A stretch of 5,141 nucleotides of DNA, from assembly GCA_903887035.1 (NCBI GenBank), contig CAISOG010000201.1:1-5141 (forward strand). The letters are read 5' to 3'. Origin of the DNA: an uncultured Holosporaceae bacterium. GTDB lineage: Bacteria > Pseudomonadota > Alphaproteobacteria > CAISOG01. How positions within the stretch are numbered: position 1 is the stretch's first letter; the number at the start of each line of letters is the position of its first letter. Positions 1 through 5,141 of this stretch are shown here, piece after piece. The notes under the pieces are model-generated. The model did not search any database, was not told where the DNA came from, and worked only from the letters and a program-made list of their open reading frames with translations. The position numbers and the translations under genes were made by a program.

Positions 1-1387
1 CTGTCCAGGGCTGATGCAGATAGGCATTGGGCAAACGCGCCAATTCAGGCACCCATCGGCGCACATACAGGCCATCGGCATCAAACTGGCTGCCCTGCAA
101 CATTGGATTAAATATGCGGAAATAGGGCGCAGCATCGGCGCCACAGCCCGCCACCCATTGCCAACTGGCTGGGTTGCTGGCGGCATCAGCATCGACCAGG
201 GTATCCCAAAACCAAGCCTCACCCCGCTGCCAAGGTTGCAGCAGGTGTTTGACCAAGAAGAAGGCGGTAATCATGCGCACCCGATTGTGTTGCCACCCCG
301 TCGTCCACAATTCGCGCATCCCCGCATCCACAATCGGATAGCAGGTCTGTCCCCGCTGCCAGGCCTGCAACAGCGTGGAATCCTCTTGCCACGGAAAATG
401 GGCAAAGGCAGGGCGCAGCGGGCGAGTGGCCAAATCGGGATTGGTGACCAGCAGTTGATAGGCAAATTCCCTCCAGCCAACCTCGCTTAAGAACTTATCA
501 ATAGGCTTTTGCCAGGCGATGTCGGTATCGGTGTGGCCTGCATGACCTGCGTGCAGCAAGTCTTGCAGGCGGTGATACAGCTGCCGCGGGCTGATTTCCC
601 CCCAGTGCAGGTGGGGCGACAGGCGGCTGGTGGTGATGCCTCCAGGCACATCACGGCGGCGGTCATAGTCGGCCAATGCCCCCCCCATAAAGCTGGTCAG
701 CCGCTGCTGCGCCCCAACCTCCCCCGGTTGCCACTGGTCATCAAAGCCTGCCGCCCAGTTCGGGCGGGTGGGCAACAGGCGCCAATCGGCAAGCTGCACC
801 GATGCAACCCCTGCTGGCGGCGGCGCCCAGTTCAGGCTTGGCGGGATGGGCAGCGCGGCGGGAATATTCCCCATCGCCAACAGGGCGCGCCAAAATGGCG
901 TAAATACTTGAAAAAAGCCGCCGTTACCGGTGCGCACCGTGCCGGGCGGGTACAGCAGGTTGCCATCAAAGCCTTTGGCCTTACCCCCCGCCGCCTGCAT
1001 CAGCTGCGCCAGCTCGTGCGCATCGGCCTGCCCCGCCGCATCGTAACCATGATTGAACGTTATCTGTTTGGCACCAACAGCAGCCGCCAACGCCGCCAAT
1101 TGCTGCGCGGGTGACGCATCACCGTCCAGCAGCAACAGCCGCCCCCCCATCGCCGCAATCTGTGCGGATAATGCCGCCAGGCTGTGATGCAGCCACCAAC
1201 GGCTGGCGCCCCCCAGGGGACGAACTGTTGGGCGGGCGGACAAGAGTGACTTAGCGGCGTTTCCATCATCCTCCCACACAAAAACTGCCAGCACGGGGTT
1301 GCCGCTGGCAGCGGCGGCGGTCAGGGCGGGGTTATCGGCCAGCCGCAAATCCTGACGGAACCAGTGAATGGTGGGGGTATTGGTCAC
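1..1387 (-). CDS. phrB: Deoxyribodipyrimidine photolyase, class I CPD type (3' end cut off by window)
   Basis: Light-driven DNA repair flavoenzyme that splits cyclobutane pyrimidine dimers in the cytoplasm using reduced FAD. The first 462 residues are visible; the family is usually about 470-500 long, so only the last few dozen are missing. The N-terminus has the antenna-domain opening HWFRQDLRLADNPAL (residues 8-22). The C-terminal FAD domain has GWQHNRVRMITA, ASWQW and GADAAPYFRIFNP. Counting against my memory of the E. coli enzyme, W333, W386 and W409 match the electron-transfer triad W306/W359/W382 with identical spacing, and D399 and N405 match the FAD contacts D372 and N378. This favours an active photolyase over a degenerate paralogue. 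The start is GTG: an in-frame TAA lies five codons upstream and the first ATG is far inside the antenna domain. The ribosome binding site is weak (AAGG about 13 nt upstream), so translation may depend on the upstream gene, whose stop is 42 bp away. The gene contains G7 and G8 runs. Confidence 0.95.
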   Translation of the reverse strand, partial: MTNTPTIHWFRQDLRLADNPALTAAAASGNPVLAVFVWEDDGNAAKSLLSARPTVRPLGGASRWWLHHSLAALSAQIAAMGGRLLLLDGDASPAQQLAALAAAVGAKQITFNHGYDAAGQADAHELAQLMQAAGGKAKGFDGNLLYPPGTVRTGNGGFFQVFTPFWRALLAMGNIPAALPIPPSLNWAPPPAGVASVQLADWRLLPTRPNWAAGFDDQWQPGEVGAQQRLTSFMGGALADYDRRRDVPGGITTSRLSPHLHWGEISPRQLYHRLQDLLHAGHAGHTDTDIAWQKPIDKFLSEVGWREFAYQLLVTNPDLATRPLRPAFAHFPWQEDSTLLQAWQRGQTCYPIVDAGMRELWTTGWQHNRVRMITAFFLVKHLLQPWQRGEAWFWDTLVDADAASNPASWQWVAGCGADAAPYFRIFNPMLQGSQFDADGLYVRRWVPELARLPNAYLHQPWT

Positions 1388-1429
1388 GGTGGGAATTAGG
1401 CCTTACGGGGGGTTACGGGTTGGCCGTCT

Positions 1430-2587
1430 TTAGGGGCGCTTCTGCTCCTGAAAGCGTCCTTTGCTCCAAACATACATCGAAAATTCCGGATCCTTAATAT
1501 CCCCTTTGCCATCAAAATTGATGGCACCCTTAATGGTCTGAAAGCCTTGCTGATGCATGGCGGCCGCCACCTTAGTCGGGGTCGGCTTATCAACACTACC
1601 TAAGGCCTGCGCCAAAACCTCAAAGGCGACATAGGTGTTGATGGTATAACCCTCTGGCTCAAATTTCTGGGCGCGCAACTGCTCCACCACGGTTTTGGCA
1701 CTGGCCAAATTGCGCGGATCGGGGCTCCAGACAAAGCGTGCCCCCTCAGCCCGATCGCCAGTAATCGCCCAAAAGTCATTGATAATCAGTGAGTCCCCCG
1801 CAATCAGTTGCAGCTTTAGCCCCTGGTCGGCGGCCTGACGCAGAATAAGACCAGCCTCACTGTGATAGCCACCAAAAACCAACCAATTAACCCCTGCCTG
1901 CTTCATTTTGCTGACCACCGCGGCATAATCCTTTTCGCCCGCGGTAATCGCATCATCCAACACGGGGGTGATCCCCTTGGCGGCCAGCGCGCCGCGCACC
2001 TCATCGGCAAAGCCTTTGCCATAGGCGCTGCGGTCGTTCAAAATCGCCAGCTTTTTGCCCGCCATCTCACCCGCAACAACATTGGCGACAAATTTGGCGC
2101 TTTGGTCATCGCGGTAACAGGCACGAAACAATTTGGGATAGTTCTTCTCAGTCAGGGCGGGGTTGGTTGACCCGGGGGTAATCTGCACCATCCCCTCCTC
2201 ATGATACACGTCGCTGGCCGGGATAGAGGATCCAGAGCAAAAGTGACCCACCACATATTTGACCCCGGCTGAGGCCAATTTGTTGGCCACCGCCACCGCC
2301 TGTTTGGGGTCGCAGGCATCATCCTCAACCACCAGTTTGATCGGTTCACCCCTAATCCCACCAGCCTTATTGATATTGGCCACCGCCAATTCGGCGCCGC
2401 GCCGCATCTGTTCACCCAACAGGGCATATTGCCCCGTCATCGGCCCCACCACCGCAATGCTGATGTCCGCCTGCGCCCGCCCCTGTGACAGCAGCAACAG
2501 GGTTGTGGCAACCGCTATCAGGCCAACCATCCGCGGCGCCCTTAGGGGACGTGGGGCAATGCGACGGGTGGGGGCTTTATGCAGCAT
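1430..2587 (-). CDS. Branched-chain amino-acid ABC transporter substrate-binding protein (LivJ/LivK-like)
   Basis: Periplasmic type I solute-binding protein (Peripla_BP_6/LivJ family) that captures amino acids for a LivHMGF-type importer. From the ATG at 2587 it has 385 residues. These are an arginine-rich n-region, a hydrophobic core (AVATTLLLL) and a cleavage site after GRAQA at residue 40, leaving a 345-residue mature protein, close to E. coli LivJ. The stretch DDACDPKQAVAVANKLASAG is nearly identical to LivJ, and C92/C117 match its disulphide. Aligned from memory, the LivJ ligand residues S79, T102 and Y202 are kept as S118, T141 and Y241, while E226, which holds the ligand amino group, is D265. 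An amino-acid ligand is therefore likely, but the exact one is not certain. The start is uncertain: an ATG at 2530 has a better AAGGG site but loses the charged n-region, and ATGs near 2647-2656 would add an unusual N-terminal extension. No permease or ATPase gene is visible, so it is an orphan here. Confidence 0.9.
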   Translation of the reverse strand: MLHKAPTRRIAPRPLRAPRMVGLIAVATTLLLLSQGRAQADISIAVVGPMTGQYALLGEQMRRGAELAVANINKAGGIRGEPIKLVVEDDACDPKQAVAVANKLASAGVKYVVGHFCSGSSIPASDVYHEEGMVQITPGSTNPALTEKNYPKLFRACYRDDQSAKFVANVVAGEMAGKKLAILNDRSAYGKGFADEVRGALAAKGITPVLDDAITAGEKDYAAVVSKMKQAGVNWLVFGGYHSEAGLILRQAADQGLKLQLIAGDSLIINDFWAITGDRAEGARFVWSPDPRNLASAKTVVEQLRAQKFEPEGYTINTYVAFEVLAQALGSVDKPTPTKVAAAMHQQGFQTIKGAINFDGKGDIKDPEFSMYVWSKGRFQEQKRP

Positions 2588-2607
2588 TACAAGATCTTTC
2601 AACAGGT

Positions 2608-2616
2608 GGGGGGGGG
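2608..2616. repeat. Nine-base mononucleotide tract (G9 on +, C9 on coding strand)
   Basis: Nine identical bases lie about 20 nt upstream of the chosen start of the binding-protein gene, in its presumed 5' leader. Tracts of this length are prone to slippage during replication. The frame stays open through the tract up to a GTG at 2707, so if translation began upstream of the tract, a length change would shift the gene out of frame. Whether it varies in the population cannot be seen from one sequence. Confidence 0.9.
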
Positions 2617-2740
2617 CGGAATCGGCAAAATTCCTTGGGGGCAAGGCCATTGCCGCCATCCTAACGCAAAACGGTGCCAAAAACCAACAGACTTTTCTGA
2701 GCAGCACTTATAAAGTTATCCCCATAAAATTGTTGCGGGG

Positions 2741-3346
2741 CTAAAGATCCTCTGTCCTGAATTCGCTGTAACCCTCATAAAAATAGCTAACATCAATGCC
2801 TTTCATAAAGGTTTCGCGGTCGTGAATTTTATCGGTAAGGGCAGATTGCAACAGGTGCTTAATTTCAACATCTTTTACCACGCTGCGCTGCATTGCCGAT
2901 AGATAGGCCTCCTTATCAACCAAATTCCAATCAACCACCTTTTGAATTTGGGATTTCAACATGCAATCCAACCAGATGCGGGTCGCACGGCCATTACCCT
3001 CACGAAAGGGGTGGGCGATATTCATTTCAACATATTTTTCAACAATTTCATCAAAGCTGCTTTGGGGCATCGCATCGATATAGTGTAATGACGACATTAG
3101 GTGCATGAGGGGGGCAAAACGAAAATCCCCCTTGGCAATATTGACCTGTCGAATTTGGCCAGCAAAATCGTAAATATCCTCAAACAACCATCGATGAATA
3201 TGCGCCAGGCCGGCAAAAGTTCCAACCTCCAGCCTATCAATTTCTCCTGTTTCAAACAGCTTTTTGGCCTTTTGCTTGCTAAGTTTTTCCTCGGCACGCG
3301 CCAATTCAACTTGGTTGGTGATGTTCAGCTTATTTTCCAAAACCAT
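2741..3346 (-). CDS. fic: Class III Fic protein adenylyltransferase with C-terminal inhibitory helix
   Basis: Cytoplasmic enzyme expected to transfer AMP from ATP to hydroxyl groups of target proteins; the Neisseria meningitidis relative NmFic modifies DNA gyrase subunit B. The 201-residue protein is essentially one Fic domain. The complete active-site motif is HPFREGNGRATRIW at residues 112-125 (catalytic H112, metal-binding E116, phosphate-binding GNGR). The flap is KGDFRFAP (about 72-79). The C-terminus carries SYFYEG (187-192), matching the (S/T)xxxE(G/N) inhibitory motif, with E191 as the blocking glutamate and Y188 at the position that NmFic auto-modifies. The inhibitory element is therefore built in and no partner antitoxin is needed; none is seen. 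I prefer the ATG at 3346 to the in-frame GTG at 3370 because AAAAGGG sits 7 nt upstream of it and relatives start with a similar ENKL. GC content is about 45%, far below fliI and phrB, suggesting horizontal acquisition. The target in this organism is unknown. Confidence 0.95.
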   Translation of the reverse strand: MVLENKLNITNQVELARAEEKLSKQKAKKLFETGEIDRLEVGTFAGLAHIHRWLFEDIYDFAGQIRQVNIAKGDFRFAPLMHLMSSLHYIDAMPQSSFDEIVEKYVEMNIAHPFREGNGRATRIWLDCMLKSQIQKVVDWNLVDKEAYLSAMQRSVVKDVEIKHLLQSALTDKIHDRETFMKGIDVSYFYEGYSEFRTEDL

Positions 3347-3352
3347 CTGATG

Positions 3353-3359
3353 CCCTTTT
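3353..3359 (-). promoter_or_regulatory. Ribosome binding site deciding the fic start
   Basis: The coding strand reads AAAAGGG, with the AGG core 7 nt before the ATG at 3346. No comparable site precedes the in-frame GTG at 3370, so this fixes the shorter start. Confidence 0.75.
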
Positions 3360-3393
3360 GTCCCCAACACCCCGATTGGCGCCCGCTATTGGC

Positions 3394-3422
3394 ACTTTAT
3401 GCTACTATCCCGCATTTTTGAA
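3394..3422 (-). promoter_or_regulatory. Possible sigma70-type promoter of fic
   Basis: The coding strand reads TTCAAA (3417-3422), a 17-bp spacer, then TAAAGT (3394-3399). Each hexamer matches 4 of 6 consensus bases at ideal spacing, which would place transcription start roughly 40 nt before the fic ATG. Such matches are common by chance, so this is only a candidate. A separate promoter would fit an acquired gene 250 bp behind fliI. Confidence 0.25.
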
Positions 3423-3482
3423 GAGGGGGACAGCAACCCGCGTGATAACAGGCCACTGCGGTTGGGTCATGAGGGGTATTCG

Positions 3483-3510
3483 GGCGGATCATTCGGGCAA
3501 ATGAACCGCC
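3483..3510. repeat. Inverted repeat / hairpin between fliI and fic
   Basis: The arms are GGCGG-A-TCATT and AATGA-A-CCGCC around a 6-base loop (CGGGCA). This gives ten base pairs interrupted by one A/A mismatch. There is no T-run on either side, so it is not a canonical intrinsic terminator. It could be a transcript-end or processing hairpin for fliI mRNA, or a protein-binding site upstream of fic. Confidence 0.6.
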
Positions 3511-3516
3511 GCCCTA

Positions 3517-3576
3517 TCAATTCCCAACGCCTTTTATGGTTTCTCTAAGAATTTTTAGGAAACGCCGCATTCGCAT
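3517..3576 (-). other. Possible 19-residue cationic peptide ORF just after fliI
   Basis: An ATG at 3576 opens MRMRRFLKILRETIKGVGN and ends at TGA (3517-3519). An AGG lies 8 nt upstream, and the start is about 22 nt past the fliI stop. The peptide is strongly basic (four Arg and two Lys against one Glu) and could form an amphipathic helix. I recognise no family, and an ORF this short can arise by chance. It may instead be the decayed remains of a longer gene. Confidence 0.15.
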
Positions 3577-3598
3577 TAACATCGCCTGACCCCGCTCG

Positions 3599-4930
3599 CT
3601 AAACCACGGGATTTTTCAGAATTTCGGCCAGTTCTTGATAGCCATCGGCCAGCTGGGCGCGTTCGTGGCGGTCTTGCGACAGGAAATGTTCCAACGGCTC
3701 ATGGAACAAAATCGCCTCATCAATCTGGGGGTCGCTGCCGCGGCGATAGGCGCCCAGCCGAATCAGCTCCGCCATGTCTTCATAGCTGGACAACAGCTGG
3801 CGGGCGTGGCGCAACAATTGCGTCTCCTCCCTAGAGTTGCAGCCTGGCATGGTACGGGAAATGCTGCGCAAAATGTTGATGGCGGGATAGCGCCCCCGCT
3901 CAGCGATTTTGCGATCCAACACGATATGGCCATCCAGAATCCCGCGCACCGCGTCGGCAATCGGCTCGTTCATATCATCCCCTTCCACCAACACGGTGAA
4001 CATGGCGGTGATGCTACCGCTGCCCACCAGGCCGGGTCCCGCCCGTTCCAGCAGTTTGGGCAGCTCGGCAAAGACGGTGGGGGTATAGCCCTTGCTGGCG
4101 GGGGGTTCGCCCGCCGACAGGCCGATTTCCCGCTGCGCCATCGCAAAGCGGGTAACGCTGTCCATTAAACACAGCACGTTTTTGCCCTGGTCACGGAAAT
4201 ATTCGGCCACCGCCAGGGTGGTTTGCGCCGCCTGGCGCCGCATTAAGGGCGATTCGTCGGAGGTGGCAATGATCAGCACCGATCGCGCCAACCCCTCTGC
4301 CCCCAGATCGTCATCGATAAACTCCTGCACCTCGCGCCCGCGCTCACCAATCAATCCAATCACGATGACATCGGCGGTGCTGTAGCGCGCCAACATGCCC
4401 AGCAATACCGATTTCCCAACCCCCGATCCGGCGAAAATCCCCATCCGTTGCCCCTTGCAACAGGTTAGAAAGGTGTTGATAGGCCGCACCCCAAGGTCAA
4501 TCTTTTCCCCCACCCGTTGCCGCAGGTTGGCGGGCGGCGGGCTGTTACGCAGCGACATGCCGGCTGACCCCTCCGCCATCGAACCTTTGGCGTCAATCGG
4601 TTCGGCCTTAGCGTTGATAACCCGCCCTAACCAACTGTTATCGGGATAGATAATCGGCTCCGCCCGCAACATCTCAACCGCCTGCCCCAACCCAACCCCA
4701 TCCAACAGGCCAAAGGGCATGGCCAACGCCTTGCCACTACGAAAGCCAATGATTTCCGCCTCAATCGCCTTGGTACCGCGCCCCTGAATTTTGCAGCGGT
4801 CACCAATGCTGACCTCCTGCGTGATGCCGCCAATCTCCAACATCATGCCCAGCACGCCGGTGACATGGCCAAACAGCTGAACGGGCTGAAGGCGACGAAT
4901 TTCGGCCAAAAGCGCGTTATAACTGGACAC
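3599..4930 (-). CDS. fliI: Flagellum-specific export ATPase FliI
   Basis: Hexameric F1-beta-like ATPase on the cytoplasmic face of the flagellar type III export apparatus, working with FliH and FliJ to energise and order export of axial proteins. The 443-residue length is normal. An N-terminal beta-barrel domain (about 15-90) precedes the ATPase core. The core has Walker A AGSGVGKS (167-174), the catalytic glutamate region GERGREVQEF (195-204), Walker B VLCLMDS with D257, and the ATP synthase alpha/beta signature PAINILRSIS (349-358). A helical C-terminal domain follows. The stretch ASKGYTPTVFAELPKLLERA (278-297) favours FliI over the non-flagellar homologue SctN, as does the CtrA box upstream. 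The start is GTG, supported by AGGAG 5 nt upstream. No fliJ follows, although the two genes are often adjacent; the next gene is the AT-rich fic. FliH is not in the window either. Confidence 0.96.
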   Translation of the reverse strand: MSSYNALLAEIRRLQPVQLFGHVTGVLGMMLEIGGITQEVSIGDRCKIQGRGTKAIEAEIIGFRSGKALAMPFGLLDGVGLGQAVEMLRAEPIIYPDNSWLGRVINAKAEPIDAKGSMAEGSAGMSLRNSPPPANLRQRVGEKIDLGVRPINTFLTCCKGQRMGIFAGSGVGKSVLLGMLARYSTADVIVIGLIGERGREVQEFIDDDLGAEGLARSVLIIATSDESPLMRRQAAQTTLAVAEYFRDQGKNVLCLMDSVTRFAMAQREIGLSAGEPPASKGYTPTVFAELPKLLERAGPGLVGSGSITAMFTVLVEGDDMNEPIADAVRGILDGHIVLDRKIAERGRYPAINILRSISRTMPGCNSREETQLLRHARQLLSSYEDMAELIRLGAYRRGSDPQIDEAILFHEPLEHFLSQDRHERAQLADGYQELAEILKNPVV

Positions 4931-4935
4931 GACGG

Positions 4936-4943
4936 CTCCTAAA
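4936..4943 (-). promoter_or_regulatory. Strong ribosome binding site for the GTG start of fliI
   Basis: The coding strand reads TTTAGGAG, with AGGAG separated from the GTG codon at 4930 by 5 nt (CCGTC). This supports the non-ATG start. Confidence 0.8.
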
Positions 4944-4981
4944 GCAAAAAAAGGGGGCTGCCTTAGTCTGAATCGGTTGTG

Positions 4982-4996
4982 TTAACGGTTGGTTAA
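4982..4996. promoter_or_regulatory. CtrA-type binding site upstream of fliI
   Basis: The sequence TTAA-CGGTTGG-TTAA exactly matches the TTAA-N7-TTAA consensus of the response regulator CtrA. Read towards fliI it is TTAACCAACCGTTAAC, including the final C of the fuller consensus. It ends 51 nt before the fliI start codon, a fitting place for the -35 region of a CtrA-activated promoter. A GANTC site (GAATC, 4970-4974), the target of the cell-cycle methylase CcrM in this class, lies between the box and the gene. The box could also serve a divergent gene to the right of the window. Binding itself is inferred. Confidence 0.7.
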
Positions 4997-5076
4997 AGGC
5001 GTTATAGTCGTTCCAATTTAGAAATATACAGCCTGCGAAAATGTTACGATGTCGAGAAACGGAGCGGCTAGGCGCG

Positions 5077-5132
5077 CCATATCACAGCGACGGCGGTAGT
5101 GTACAGGGACGTACATGAGCACCGTATCACAG
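5077..5132. repeat. Near-identical 11-bp direct repeats, 45 bp apart
   Basis: CCATATCACAG (5077-5087) and CCGTATCACAG (5122-5132) agree at 10 of 11 positions. Their 45-bp offset is close to four helical turns, so both copies would face roughly the same side of the DNA. This is compatible with paired regulator sites, but no regulator is identified. Confidence 0.45.
5100..5115. repeat. Short inverted repeat TGTAC-N6-GTACA
   Basis: Perfect 5-bp arms surround AGGGAC. The 16-bp dyad lies between the two 11-bp direct repeats and has the size of a dimeric regulator half-site pair. It is short enough to occur by chance. Confidence 0.4.
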
Positions 5133-5141
5133 AGATCGTGA

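Larger units (their letters stand above)
4997..5141. other. Upstream control region with no recognisable gene
   Basis: No protein family is recognisable on either strand. Short plus-strand frames occur, such as an ATG at 5041 ending at 5118 and overlapping a second ATG at 5115, but their translations look random. The stretch may hold the leader or promoter of a divergent plus-strand gene starting beyond the window. It contains the two repeat structures listed separately. Confidence 0.5.

Noticed and set aside
14..1114. Two long plus-strand open frames (14-490 and 509-1114)
   Set aside because: They lie opposite the photolyase gene, which has clear conserved motifs on the minus strand. Their own translations show no family features.
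1388..1429. Terminator between the binding-protein gene and phrB
   Set aside because: Only weak complementarity and no U-tract in 42 bp; readthrough is more likely.
2588..2707. Start of the binding-protein gene at the GTG at 2707
   Set aside because: It has no ribosome binding site and would place 99 residues before the hydrophobic core and cleavage site end, which is atypical for a secreted binding protein.
2259..2744. Plus-strand frame overlapping the 5' part of the binding-protein gene and its leader
   Set aside because: It is antisense to a well-supported gene and has low-complexity, unrecognisable sequence.
3347..3370. Start of fic at the GTG at 3370
   Set aside because: The ATG at 3346 has a well-placed AAAAGGG site and matches the usual N-terminus of relatives.
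2741..3598. Toxin-antitoxin pair with a separate small antitoxin next to fic
   Set aside because: The inhibitory motif is inside the Fic protein itself, and no small FicA-like gene is seen directly beside it.
3635..4649. Plus-strand open frames across fliI
   Set aside because: They are shadows of fliI, whose minus-strand frame carries all ATPase motifs.
3599..4930. Virulence type III secretion ATPase (SctN) as the identity of the FliI gene
   Set aside because: Sequence blocks fit FliI better, and no type III secretion genes are nearby.
4936..4960. A7/G5 run upstream of fliI as a terminator
   Set aside because: There is no stem next to the T-run on the minus strand, and the run lies in the 5' leader of fliI.
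5041..5118. Plus-strand 25-residue frame from ATG at 5041, overlapping an ATG at 5115
   Set aside because: The peptide resembles nothing known, has no ribosome binding site, and the overlapping downstream frame stops after eight codons.

Overview
The window looks like chromosomal DNA from a flagellated alphaproteobacterium. The coding regions of fliI and phrB are GC-rich (about 63-70% in the lines I counted by hand). The flagellar export ATPase FliI is of the alphaproteobacterial kind, and a perfect CtrA-type box (TTAA-N7-TTAA) lies just upstream of it. CtrA is the master cell-cycle and flagellar regulator of that class. I cannot name the genus.

All four recognisable genes lie on the minus strand, so transcription runs from right to left. 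From right to left: a 211-bp control region (4931-5141) with the CtrA box and short repeats; fliI (3599-4930), starting at GTG behind a strong ribosome binding site; a 252-bp gap with a hairpin and a possible tiny cationic ORF; fic (2741-3346), a class III protein adenylyltransferase with its own C-terminal inhibitory helix; a 153-bp gap with a run of nine C on the coding strand; a LivJ/LivK-like periplasmic amino-acid binding protein (1430-2587); and, 42 bp further on, phrB (1-1387), a CPD photolyase that runs off the left edge.

The genes do not form one pathway. fliI is a flagellar gene probably under cell-cycle control. The binding-protein gene and phrB are close enough to share a transcript but have unrelated roles. 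The Fic gene is clearly AT-richer (about 45% GC) than its neighbours and sits where fliJ is often found, so it looks acquired.

I see no RNA gene, CRISPR array, insertion sequence or convincing intrinsic terminator. I also see no clear sign of an undescribed multi-gene system. The points most worth following up are the CtrA box, the acquired self-inhibited Fic between fliI and the transport gene, the mononucleotide tracts, and the paired short repeats at the right edge.
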